6,477 nt of DNA from contig NZAS01000203.1 of assembly GCA_002686195.1 (NCBI GenBank), forward strand, positions 1-6,477, read 5' to 3'. Each line of letters begins with the position of its first letter. Positions within the stretch are counted from its first letter, which is position 1. This document shows, piece by piece, positions 1 to 4,752 of the stretch. The notes below the pieces were generated by a model. That model saw nothing but the letters and a program-made list of their open reading frames with translations. It searched no databases and was not told the DNA's origin. This stretch comes from Candidatus Pacearchaeota archaeon (lineage in GTDB: Archaea; Nanoarchaeota; Nanoarchaeia; Pacearchaeales; GW2011-AR1). The translations under genes were made by a program, and so were the position numbers.

Positions 1-1
1 T

Positions 2-100
2 GCCCTCTTCGACAAGATGCTCGGACGTAAGCGGGAACCCGCCAAAGTGCTCGTCGCTGACGGCAACGGTGACTTTAGCTTCGCCAGAGTTCGTCACTGA
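2..100 (+). CDS. 3' end of an unrecognised gene, truncated by the window edge
   Basis: An open frame runs from the window edge to a TGA at 98-100 and encodes the last 32 residues of a protein, ending FSFARVRH. I do not recognise it. Codon choice (GTG CTC GTC GCT GAC GGC) resembles the cassette genes further right, so it is probably the preceding member of the same array. The bases after its stop (TGACA, then ACTGGCC) loosely resemble the intergenic core TGACACCGGCC but are degraded. The start and most of the protein lie outside the window. Confidence 0.6.
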   Translation, partial: ALFDKMLGRKREPAKVLVADGNGDFSFARVRH

Positions 101-171
101 CAGCCACACTGGCCAACCCATACCGCAAGCCGTTTTGAGCTAATAAGGCGCTCAGAAGCCACGTCAGACCC

Positions 172-204
172 CCTCAACGGGACGCTAGACGTAGCGTCAA
201 GAGG
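172..204 (+). other. Stem-loop in the leader region
   Basis: The inner stem is perfect: GACGCTA (181-187) pairs with TAGCGTC (192-198) around a GACG loop. After small internal loops it can extend with CCTC (172-175) pairing with GAGG (201-204). No T-tract follows, so it does not look like a standard intrinsic terminator. It lies just upstream of the repeat at 213. It could end or process the transcript of the gene finishing at 100, or be part of a regulatory RNA leader; the sequence does not decide. Confidence 0.45.
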
Positions 205-212
205 CGTCAGAC

Positions 213-240
213 TGACACCGGCCTTGCCACCGTAAGGGAC
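213..240 (+). repeat. Intergenic element copy 1 (leader copy)
   Basis: It carries the exact core TGACACCGGCC followed by TTGCCACCGTAAGG. The right side can pair in alternative ways (GGC with GCC around CTT, or CCTT with AAGG). No CGGAGAC block and no start codon follow, so this copy does not lead into a gene. It is either a decayed joint or a functional site in the leader. Confidence 0.75.
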
Positions 241-385
241 AAGCCAATTTGATACCTGTTTGTACTGAAGCGCAGGTAGCAAATTGTAGGAAAGTTAAAG
301 TACGGACCTAGCTTGACCTTGCTTCAGTCCTAGCGGCTGGTAGGGTCGGGAGCGCTCCGAGTGCAAATTTTGTACTTACAGAGAC

Positions 386-414
386 TTGAAGTCATCTTAA
401 AGTATCTGTAAGAT
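386..414 (+). promoter_or_regulatory. Candidate sigma70-type promoter upstream of the array
   Basis: TTGAAG (386-391) and TAAGAT (409-414) are separated by exactly 17 bases. Each matches four of six positions of the -35 TTGACA and -10 TATAAT consensus. Transcription would start around 420, at the edge of the repeat core, about 60 bases before the ATG at 481. The surroundings are AT-rich and gene-free. The host's sigma factors are unknown and such matches arise by chance, so this is tentative. Confidence 0.35.
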
Positions 415-417
415 AAC

Positions 418-480
418 TGACACCGGCCCTACTTACAGAAGGAAACGAATCTTAAACATCGCTCAGAAGGGGATGGGACA
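418..480 (+). repeat. Intergenic element copy 2, before the gene at 481
   Basis: The exact core TGACACCGGCC is followed by C rather than T, the only one of the 19 copies to do so. The usual short hairpin is replaced by a longer pairing: CTGTAAG (406-412) with CTTACAG (432-438), which puts the core inside the loop. The Shine-Dalgarno region is AAGGGGA rather than CGGAGAC. It is a divergent copy at the head of the array and may mark the transcript start. Confidence 0.75.
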
Positions 481-687
481 ATGGCTAAGAAGCGCAAGAA
501 GTCGCAGCCGGTGACGATGCGACGTAAGGAAAGCAACGTCATCACGATCCACATAGACCCGACCAAGGCAGCGATAGGCCATCGTAGCCATGTGACGGGG
601 ACCGGTGCGCACTTAGATACCCGCACCCGGAGGCGACGTGTCCGGTCGGCAGCGGTGCGCCATGCCATCGCTGATTCCGGTGGCTGA
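481..687 (+). CDS. Small, strongly basic protein, unrecognised (68 aa)
   Basis: The ATG lies 7 bases after a purine-rich AAGGGGA block, and the TGA stop (685-687) is the first codon of the next intergenic element. The product is very basic: a KKRKK run at residues 3-7, RRK near 14-16, and an RRRR run near residue 50. There is no membrane segment and no signal peptide. Such composition suggests binding to nucleic acid or to an acidic partner, but no domain is recognised. Its codons and its Shine-Dalgarno block differ somewhat from the genes further right, so it may have a separate history. A 97-codon frame on the opposite strand overlaps it but lacks the joint signals and is rejected. Confidence 0.65.
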   Translation: MAKKRKKSQPVTMRRKESNVITIHIDPTKAAIGHRSHVTGTGAHLDTRTRRRRVRSAAVRHAIADSGG

Positions 688-772
688 CACCGGCCTGTTG
701 AGTATCTCGAAGAGATACTCAACAGTGGTCAACACCGCTGTGAGCCGCTAACTGACACCCGGAGACTGAAAC
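685..772 (+). repeat. Intergenic element copy 3, expanded with a long hairpin
   Basis: The exact core TGACACCGGCC includes the stop of the preceding gene. A long hairpin follows (695-725), then a blurred second core-like stretch (CAACACCGCTGTGAG near 731-745). A shortened third copy comes next, in which CTGACACC runs almost directly into CGGAGAC (752-766) before the ATG at 773. It looks like a joint built from partly deleted tandem copies. Confidence 0.8.
695..725 (+). other. Perfect 14-bp stem-loop after the basic-protein gene
   Basis: The left arm CTGTTGAGTATCTC (695-708) pairs with every base of GAGATACTCAACAG (712-725) around a GAA loop. It overlaps the right end of the repeat core. No T-tract follows, so a standard intrinsic terminator is unlikely. 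RNase III-type processing, mRNA 3'-end protection, a protein-binding site or an inserted palindrome are the alternatives. It is far more stable than the hairpins in the other joints. Confidence 0.85.
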
Positions 773-1192
773 ATGACCGACTTTGAAGGCATTGATACAA
801 TCACCAAAATGTTCGCTCTTGAAGTCATCCAAGGTGACGACAAAGGCGTGTTTGGTGGATTCAAGGGATTCGTCGTTCCACCGTCCTACATTTTTCACTA
901 CCAGCGTGCGGCGCTGTCACTGACGGCACGAGTGACTGTGGCGACGGCAAATCAAAAAGAGTTTGACAAGTCAATTCCGACCTTGACGCCCGTTTGTTTC
1001 ATCGCAAGCGTATCGTCCATCGACGATTCCGGCGTGTCTTTCTTCGGTCCAGCCGAAGCAAAGGACAAAGCATTCAAGCGACTCGAAGCGTTCCGCACAC
1101 TGATTGACGAATGGCACCCGTTTATGCCTGCCACACTCGAAGAACTTGAACAGTGGGGGCGACGAAACGGCATTACTGTGGACAAGTGGTAG
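773..1192 (+). CDS. Unrecognised cytoplasmic protein (139 aa)
   Basis: The ATG follows CGGAGAC with a 6-base spacer, and the TAG stop at 1190-1192 is two bases before the next repeat core. I recognise no family. The N-terminal half is mixed hydrophobic and glycine-containing (VFGGFKGFVV near residues 26-35) and looks like beta structure. The C-terminal third, from about residue 92, is charged and helical (KDKAFKRLEAFRTLIDEW, then LEELEQWGRR). There is no signal peptide and no membrane helix. This is one of only three genes whose stop is a TAG just ahead of the repeat rather than the TGA within it. Confidence 0.75.
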   Translation: MTDFEGIDTITKMFALEVIQGDDKGVFGGFKGFVVPPSYIFHYQRAALSLTARVTVATANQKEFDKSIPTLTPVCFIASVSSIDDSGVSFFGPAEAKDKAFKRLEAFRTLIDEWHPFMPATLEELEQWGRRNGITVDKW

Positions 1193-1194
1193 AC

Positions 1195-1278
1195 TGACAC
1201 CGGCCTTACTGTTGTACCAAACGAACGTAGCCAACACGAAAATGGACCAATTAGCTGCAACCAACCGGAGACCAAACG
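1195..1278 (+). repeat. Intergenic element copy 4, long linker
   Basis: The exact core is followed by TTACTGTTGT, which can pair imperfectly with ACACCGG, and ends in AACCAACCGGAGACCAAACG before the ATG at 1279. At 84 bases it is longer than the usual 43-53. The extra bases include an ATG at 1242 with no ribosome-binding site. Confidence 0.85.
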
Positions 1279-1611
1279 ATGGCAAACGAACTCATTCCTA
1301 TCGACGACGATCAAGTGCGTGACTGCTTGAAACGCAAGGGTAAGCGCAACGTGCGTCGTGAAATGCGACAACTGCAACTCACCGCCTATGTCATGGTAGG
1401 TGGCGGGATGCTCGGGGCCAGCGCTGCTCGTCAACCCAAGGACTTTTATGTTGACGCTCGCTGTGCCAAACGACCATACGGAATCAAGGCAATCAAACAA
1501 GTGACAAGAGTGCTCGCTCTGCACGCTGAGTTTCTCGGACTTGACCCCAACAGCATTCCCGATGAACCCGGCAAGTCGTTCATGGATCATCACAATTGCG
1601 GAGTGTTTTAG
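1279..1611 (+). CDS. Unrecognised basic protein (110 aa)
   Basis: The ATG is preceded by CGGAGACCAAACG, the standard start block of this array. It ends in TAG at 1609-1611, one base before the next core. Residues about 17-30 are rich in Lys and Arg (KRKGKRNVRREMR), followed by a short Gly/Ala segment (VGGGMLGASAA) that is too short to count as a membrane helix. The middle (KAIKQVTRVLALHAEFLGL) looks helical, and the C-terminus carries HHNC. No family is recognised. The basic N-terminus could bind nucleic acid, but this is a guess from composition. Confidence 0.75.
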   Translation: MANELIPIDDDQVRDCLKRKGKRNVRREMRQLQLTAYVMVGGGMLGASAARQPKDFYVDARCAKRPYGIKAIKQVTRVLALHAEFLGLDPNSIPDEPGKSFMDHHNCGVF

Positions 1612-1612
1612 C

Positions 1613-1713
1613 TGACACCGGCCTTGCTGGTGTGAGACAAACGAACGGACAAACGCAGAAGTGGAAGAACTGACACCGGCCTGTACGGTGTAACACCCCA
1701 ACGGAGACCAACG
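1613..1713 (+). repeat. Two consecutive intergenic elements with no gene between (copies 5 and 6)
   Basis: Cores at 1613 and 1671 are only 58 bases apart. The first has the full hairpin, ACACCGGC with GCTGGTGT around CTT (1615-1633). The second pairs ACACCG with CGGTGT (1673-1691) and ends CAACGGAGACCAACG before the ATG at 1714. Between them lie an A-rich linker and only 13 codons open from a GTG, which I do not count as a gene. This looks like an empty cassette left by deletion or by duplication of the joint. Confidence 0.85.
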
Positions 1714-2025
1714 ATGTCCGAAACCGTGAACGCACAAGAGTTGAACTGCCAGCTTGTGGACTCAAATCTCGTCTGGCCACTGACCGACGAATGGGAATCC
1801 ATCCAAGATGTCGTCCGACCGTGGATCGACTGCTGGTTTGACGGCGCTGAAGCCGAGTTTACCGTTCCCGAACCAAACCAACTGGAAGTCGCCGTCAATG
1901 ACACAACCATCATTAAGATGGAATTGACGCCGACCGCTGCCTATCCGCTCAAGATCGAAGTGCTCGACGACGAAAGTGGCGAGTTTGAGGGCGACTCCTA
2001 CTCCTATCGCTTTCAGTCTAGTTGA
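1714..2025 (+). CDS. Unrecognised acidic protein (103 aa)
   Basis: It starts at an ATG after CGGAGACCAACG and stops at the TGA (2023-2025) that opens the next repeat. The product is clearly acidic, with many Glu/Asp and few Lys/Arg, for example LDDESGEFEGDS near the C-terminus. Trp residues cluster in the first 45 residues (LVWPLTDEWES, then PWIDCWFDG). The second half alternates like beta strands. There is no signal peptide or membrane segment. Small acidic proteins of phages and plasmids sometimes mimic DNA or bind basic host proteins; nothing here shows that specifically. Confidence 0.75.
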   Translation: MSETVNAQELNCQLVDSNLVWPLTDEWESIQDVVRPWIDCWFDGAEAEFTVPEPNQLEVAVNDTTIIKMELTPTAAYPLKIEVLDDESGEFEGDSYSYRFQSS

Positions 2026-2067
2026 CACCGGCCTTGCTGGTGTAACACAACCAACCGGAGACTTGTA
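2023..2067 (+). repeat. Intergenic element copy 7, best example of the 'TTG' type
   Basis: ACACCGGC (2025-2032) pairs over 8 bp, including one G-U, with GCTGGTGT (2036-2043) around a CTT loop. The A of the upstream stop codon is the first base of the stem. GTGTAA gives a second stop in another frame. ACCAACCGGAGACTTGTA leads to the ATG at 2068. Confidence 0.9.
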
Positions 2068-2547
2068 ATGAGTAACGAACCAAAACTAACCTGCCGACTT
2101 CAGGAATTCATGGATGAGGAAGTTGCCAACGAAGCACATGGCGGCGATAGCCCTACTACGCTCGGCACGGCACTTGACTCGCTTCACCAAATGCCCGATG
2201 AAGTGTTGGCGGAATTGCTGGGCGAAACGCTCAATGAACTCAACGCACAACCAAGCATTCACGCTGAACTTGAAGCCATGATCCAAGCATGGGGAAGGGA
2301 CACGGTTTACGAAGATAGCTGGAAACGGCTTGAAGTGTTTCATGCTTTTGAGATTGCTACCGACTCCAGCTACCATGTTGGGGTGTATCGCCTTGAAGCC
2401 AAGCGGGATGAACAATTCCAACAACTGTTGGCGTTTCTCGGCGATGACGTGGAGACCACTTCTAGCGGCACCGTCAACGCCGACGAAGTGGAAGCCGCTA
2501 TCGACCTGATTCGTGCTGGTCAATGGAGCTACTCGCAACGAGTATAG
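2068..2547 (+). CDS. Unrecognised acidic, helical protein (159 aa)
   Basis: It starts at an ATG 9 bases after GGAG (start block CGGAGACTTGTA) and ends in TAG (2545-2547), one base before the next core. The sequence is acidic and predicted helical over much of residues 35-75 (LHQMPDEVLAELLGETLNEL) and again near 110-125 (EAKRDEQFQQLLAFLGDD). The C-terminus DEVEAAIDLIRAGQW looks like one more helix. There is no membrane segment and no catalytic motif that I can name. It is one of the two longest genes in the array, and its function is unknown. Confidence 0.75.
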   Translation: MSNEPKLTCRLQEFMDEEVANEAHGGDSPTTLGTALDSLHQMPDEVLAELLGETLNELNAQPSIHAELEAMIQAWGRDTVYEDSWKRLEVFHAFEIATDSSYHVGVYRLEAKRDEQFQQLLAFLGDDVETTSSGTVNADEVEAAIDLIRAGQWSYSQRV

Positions 2548-2548
2548 C

Positions 2549-2602
2549 TGACACCGGCCTGTAAGGCAAACGAAACCAACGGAGGCCACAAAACAACAAC
2601 GC
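2549..2602 (+). repeat. Intergenic element copy 8, 'TGTA' type, without a following ATG
   Basis: The exact core is followed by TGTAAGGC, so GCCT pairs with AGGC around GTA. CTGTAA gives a second-frame stop. The Shine-Dalgarno block is CGGAGG rather than CGGAGA, and the spacer CACAAAACAACAACGC runs on without reaching an ATG. The joint is therefore complete up to the point where the next gene should begin. Confidence 0.85.
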
Positions 2603-2692
2603 ATCGCTCGGCATGATGAAACCCAACAGTGGGTGCTCGAAACCGACCCCCGACCACATAACGACCGACTCGCCGCTGCCAAGGTCAACTGA
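2603..2692 (+). pseudogene. Possible short gene or remnant with no standard start codon
   Basis: Upstream of the TGA at 2690-2692, which is the stop built into the next repeat, a frame is open across the whole unit. It reads ARHDETQQWVLETDP and then ends DRLAAAKVN. The codons resemble the neighbouring genes. No ATG, GTG or TTG lies at the expected place after the CGGAGG block. The in-frame codon is ATC at 2603, about 18 bases from GGAG, which is rather far. ATG pairs at 2613 and 2616 are in another frame that runs through the next repeat. The unit is either a gene that lost its start, a deletion remnant, or a product begun at an unusual codon. Confidence 0.35.
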
Positions 2693-2734
2693 CACCGGCC
2701 TTGCTGGTAGAACAAACCAAACGGAGACAAAACA
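2690..2734 (+). repeat. Intergenic element copy 9, 'TTG' type
   Basis: ACCGGC can pair with GCTGGT around CTT. The usual GTGTAA is altered to GGTAGAAC, so this is one of the few copies I find without a second-frame stop inside the hairpin. CCAAACGGAGACAAAACA leads to the ATG at 2735. Confidence 0.85.
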
Positions 2735-3145
2735 ATGGATCTGCTCGACGCACTCGATACCGGCGATGGTGTTTTGGTCAATGGCCGACGTGCCGTTGTC
2801 ACTGACATCGGCCTGCGATACCCAAATGATGAGCCAGTTCGTACCGGCTTCTCGTTTGACCATCAAGATTGCCTGTCCGGCGATCAAGGGCGACGACACT
2901 TCTTTCAACCCGCTGATCGGATGAATGAAGTTGAAATCGACCCCGAAGGACCATTCTCGCCCTACTACACGTTCATCTGTCATCGCAAGGATTGTGCGTG
3001 TAGTACAGGACAACGGCGGGAAATGCACGTCACAACGCTTGAATGCTGCCCCAACTGCTATGGCCCGATCACCCGTGGCGTTCTATTCCGGCACACTGCC
3101 AGAATGGCTCAACTCTTGAGAGACGCAACTGACACCGGCCTGTAA
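2735..3145 (+). CDS. Zinc-ribbon-like protein reading into the repeat (136 aa)
   Basis: The ATG follows CGGAGACAAAACA. Cysteines at residues 82, 87 and 89, then 104, 105 and 108, give a CxxxxC ... CxxC arrangement (ICHRKDC and CCPNC). This suggests a small zinc-binding ribbon, although the spacing is not a family I can name. Unlike its neighbours, the frame does not stop at the repeat's TGA. It passes through the core and ends at the TAA inside the hairpin (3143-3145), so its last residues TDTGL are encoded by the repeat. Two internal stretches also resemble the core: GATACCGGCGATGGTGTT near 2757 (DTGDGV, residues 8-13) and TGACATCGGCCTG near 2803 (TDIGL). Its function is unknown. Confidence 0.75.
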   Translation: MDLLDALDTGDGVLVNGRRAVVTDIGLRYPNDEPVRTGFSFDHQDCLSGDQGRRHFFQPADRMNEVEIDPEGPFSPYYTFICHRKDCACSTGQRREMHVTTLECCPNCYGPITRGVLFRHTARMAQLLRDATDTGL

Positions 3146-3179
3146 GGCAGAACAACCAACCACAACCGGAGACAAAACG
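3130..3179 (+). repeat. Intergenic element copy 10, 'TGTA' type
   Basis: The exact core is followed by TGTAAGGC (GCCT with AGGC around GTA). Here the TAA, not the TGA, ends the upstream gene, which shows that the second-frame stop is actually used. ACCACAACCGGAGACAAAACG precedes the ATG at 3180 by the standard spacing. Confidence 0.9.
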
Positions 3180-3524
3180 ATGCCTAAACTCACCGCTGGT
3201 GAAAAACTGCGAGCGAAACGAGTAGCCAACAATAGGCTGCAAGCAATGGTGAACAGTAGCGATGATCCCCTCACGCTTATCGCCGCTATCGCTATCTCCG
3301 CTCACGCCGAGTTTCCCCAGTACGTTGGACATTGGAACGGCTGGCATGTCGTCACCCTCAAATCATCGCTCACCACCAAAGCTGGCCAAGCCTTCGTCAA
3401 AGGGGATGTCGCTCTGCGAAACTTCAGCACAAGCAAGGACGATCAACGGCAAGGGTTCTGTACGCTCTATTCCATCCGCAACGGTTGCGATACCTCAGTC
3501 CCCGTCAGTAAGGTGAAGGACTGA
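3180..3524 (+). CDS. Unrecognised basic protein (114 aa)
   Basis: It starts at an ATG after CGGAGACAAAACG and stops at the repeat TGA (3522-3524). Residues 1-25 form a basic helix (GEKLRAKRVANNRLQAMV). A short hydrophobic patch, LTLIAAIAIS near 32-41, is too short for a confident membrane segment and is more likely a buried helix. The second half (GWHVVTLKSSLTTKAGQAF, then KGDVALRNF) looks like beta strands. No family or active site is recognised. The N-terminal helix bears a loose resemblance to that of the protein at 5336-5830, which may be only compositional. Confidence 0.75.
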   Translation: MPKLTAGEKLRAKRVANNRLQAMVNSSDDPLTLIAAIAISAHAEFPQYVGHWNGWHVVTLKSSLTTKAGQAFVKGDVALRNFSTSKDDQRQGFCTLYSIRNGCDTSVPVSKVKD

Positions 3525-3569
3525 CACCGGCCTGTAAGGCGTAACAACAACCAACCGGAGACCAAAACA
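3522..3569 (+). repeat. Intergenic element copy 11, 'TGTA' type
   Basis: The exact core is followed by TGTAAGGC, with the 4-bp GCCT/AGGC stem and a second-frame TAA. AACAACAACCAACCGGAGAC and CAAAACA lead to the ATG at 3570. This is close to the consensus of the whole set. Confidence 0.9.
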
Positions 3570-4028
3570 ATGGCAATTCGTGAAGGCAAATACTACACCT
3601 TCCCGCAAGAGACGTGGGACGAAAGAAAATGTGCCAAGCTCGTCAAACGAGTGGCAAGAGACGGCATGGGAACCAAGTACCCGTTTCCCGGCTATATCGG
3701 AAGTGGCGCTTCCATCCCTCCTACTTTCGGCAGAATTCGCTACAATGGTGGCTGTGAACACGACGGCGATTGGTGGGAAGGCGAAATCAGACAGTTTCCG
3801 CAACTCGCCGATGGCTACGAAATCATCCACGTTGCTACGTGGGGCTGGCGTATCGTCAAAACTACCATGATTGAATACCACCGTGAACCAACTGCCGCTG
3901 AGATCAAGTTCGGCCACGGCGCAACGCACTATAAGGACTTCCGCTCCGATAAGTGCCGCAAGCCCAACGGCGACTTCAAACGCTGGCTCGTCTGCCCCGA
4001 TGATGGACTCAGATACTACCGCAATTGA
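3570..4028 (+). CDS. Unrecognised Trp/Tyr-rich protein (152 aa)
   Basis: The ATG follows CGGAGACCAAAACA, and the stop is the repeat TGA (4026-4028). The protein is rich in aromatic residues: Trp at 16, 68, 69, 91, 93 and 139, and a YY pair near each end. It has scattered Cys at 21, 62, 129 and 142. The central region (GGCEHDGDWWEGEIRQF to HVATWGWRIV) looks like a compact beta domain. The last 30 residues (DFRSDKCRKPNGDFKRWLVC, then PDDGLRYY) could form a small metal or nucleic-acid binding hairpin, but the Cys spacing does not match a motif I know. There is no signal peptide or membrane segment. A 96-codon frame overlapping in another phase is a shadow. Confidence 0.75.
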   Translation: MAIREGKYYTFPQETWDERKCAKLVKRVARDGMGTKYPFPGYIGSGASIPPTFGRIRYNGGCEHDGDWWEGEIRQFPQLADGYEIIHVATWGWRIVKTTMIEYHREPTAAEIKFGHGATHYKDFRSDKCRKPNGDFKRWLVCPDDGLRYYRN

Positions 4029-4075
4029 CACCGGCCTGTAAGGCAACGAAACAACCACCACCGGAGAACAAAACG
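4026..4075 (+). repeat. Intergenic element copy 12, 'TGTA' type
   Basis: The exact core is followed by TGTAAGGC with the GCCT/AGGC stem. CACCGGAGAACAAAACG precedes the ATG at 4076. A TTG at 4025 is in frame with that ATG through the element, but it has no ribosome-binding site of its own, so the ATG is the start. Confidence 0.9.
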
Positions 4076-4438
4076 ATGGACGACCGGCACATTGATACCG
4101 AAACCGCTGAGAAGTGGCAACGGCTGGCAACGCTGTGGCGTGAAGCCCATGAACGGCTGGAAATGATCCGGCTGGAATTGCTCACCGAACTACACGTCAC
4201 CGAAGGGCGTGCCCTTCAAGAGATTGGCATGGCGCTTGATGCCACAAGCGGAAACGCCTATATGTTCACCCCGCAATCCGAGTGGACGGGCGGCGACTCC
4301 AGCCAAGCGGAAAACTTCAAGTGGCGTGCTCCGCACGTCGTAAAAGCACCAACGCTCACCCGCTGTAACAAGTGCAAGCAAGATACCGGAATCAACACAA
4401 CTTGCCCCAACTGTGTCGTGCCGACCGTGCCACGTTGA
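4076..4438 (+). CDS. Helical protein with a C-terminal zinc ribbon (120 aa)
   Basis: The ATG at 4076 is chosen because CGGAGAACAAAACG lies directly before it; an upstream in-frame TTG only extends translation back through the repeat. Residues 10-55 form a long charged helix (ETAEKWQRLATLWREAHERL and onward). The C-terminus carries four cysteines at 97, 100, 110 and 113 (CNKC, nine residues, CPNC), a classic zinc-ribbon or zinc-knuckle layout. This predicts a zinc-binding, possibly nucleic-acid or protein binding, adaptor. It stops at the repeat TGA (4436-4438). The zinc site is well supported by sequence; the function is not. Confidence 0.8.
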   Translation: MDDRHIDTETAEKWQRLATLWREAHERLEMIRLELLTELHVTEGRALQEIGMALDATSGNAYMFTPQSEWTGGDSSQAENFKWRAPHVVKAPTLTRCNKCKQDTGINTTCPNCVVPTVPR

Positions 4439-4493
4439 CACCGGCCTTGCTGGCGACAACAATACAATACAAATTTTGGATCGGAGCAAAACA
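4436..4493 (+). repeat. Intergenic element copy 13, 'TTG' type with a divergent leader
   Basis: The exact core is followed by TTGCTGGC (CCGGC with GCTGG around CTT). The leader is AT-rich (ACAATACAATACAAATTTTG), and the Shine-Dalgarno block is TCGGAGCAAAACA rather than CGGAGACCAAAACA. No second-frame stop lies in the hairpin. At 58 bases it is slightly longer than average. Confidence 0.85.
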
Positions 4494-4706
4494 ATGGCAA
4501 GACGTGACCTGTACGCCGTGAAAGAGCATGGAAACGGCCTCAATGCGTGGTGTATCGTCCATATCTGCCGGTCGCTGGCAACCGCCAAACGCCTGTTAGG
4601 CACCTGCCAGCCGATTCTCGGCTACTCCCACAAAGCAAAACTCGTTCACCCCGCACAAAATAGTGTCGATCTGTACGTGCTCGCTGGCAACACGATCCAT
4701 GATTGA
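4494..4706 (+). CDS. Unrecognised small basic protein (70 aa)
   Basis: The ATG at 4494 sits 9 bases after GGAG. A GTG at 4413 in the same frame would start inside the previous gene and read through the repeat, so it is rejected. The stop is the repeat TGA (4704-4706). The product begins MARRDLYAVKEHGNG, then has AWCIVHICRSLATAKRLLG, which looks like a strand and a helix, and ends with a probable strand LYVLAG. It is mildly basic and soluble. At 70 residues it is the shortest gene after the basic protein at 481. No family is recognised. Confidence 0.7.
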   Translation: MARRDLYAVKEHGNGLNAWCIVHICRSLATAKRLLGTCQPILGYSHKAKLVHPAQNSVDLYVLAGNTIHD

Positions 4707-4752
4707 CACCGGCCTTGCGGTGTAACAACAAACCACAACGGAGACCAAAACA
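4704..4752 (+). repeat. Intergenic element copy 14, 'TTG' type
   Basis: ACACCG pairs over 6 bp with CGGTGT (4706-4723), with GCCTTG as the loop. One base pair and one loop register differ from copy 7, yet the stem is kept. GTGTAA supplies a second-frame stop. CACAACGGAGACCAAAACA leads to the ATG at 4753. Confidence 0.9.

Larger units (their letters stand above)
101..480. other. Gene-free leader region before the main array
   Basis: These 380 bases hold no convincing gene on either strand. The unit between the repeats at 213 and 418 contains in-frame stops and no open frame ending at the second repeat. The stretch does hold a stem-loop (172-204), two copies of the intergenic core (213 and 418), a possible promoter (386-414), and a 10-base direct repeat CGCTCAGAAG at 149-158 and 460-469. 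It is visibly more AT-rich between about 240 and 460 than the genes. I read it as the regulatory leader of the downstream array. I see no tRNA or other structured RNA that I can name. Confidence 0.5.

Noticed and set aside
94..282. 62-codon minus-strand frame in the gene-free leader
   Set aside because: It crosses the stem-loop and the reverse of a repeat copy, has no clear ribosome-binding site, and runs against the direction of every other gene.
101..480. tRNA or other known structured RNA in the leader
   Set aside because: I looked for a cloverleaf and a TTC loop and found none. The hairpins present do not match a family I recognise.
695..725. Intrinsic (rho-independent) terminator
   Set aside because: The stem is strong but is followed by TGGTCAACACC, with no run of T. 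The short hairpins in the other joints also lack T-tracts.
1242..1322. Small upstream ORF overlapping the start of the gene at 1279
   Set aside because: No Shine-Dalgarno sequence precedes its ATG, and its codons are the joint itself read in another phase.
952..1737. 261-codon open frame on the minus strand
   Set aside because: It lies across two well-supported + strand genes and three joints. Its translation includes reverse-read repeat pieces, and it has no start signal. Other long minus-strand frames (2086-2808, 3495-4130, 5159-5878) fail for the same reason.
2613..2924. 103-codon + strand frame spanning the joint at 2690
   Set aside because: It starts far from any ribosome-binding site, reads through the repeat and overlaps the gene at 2735 in a different phase.
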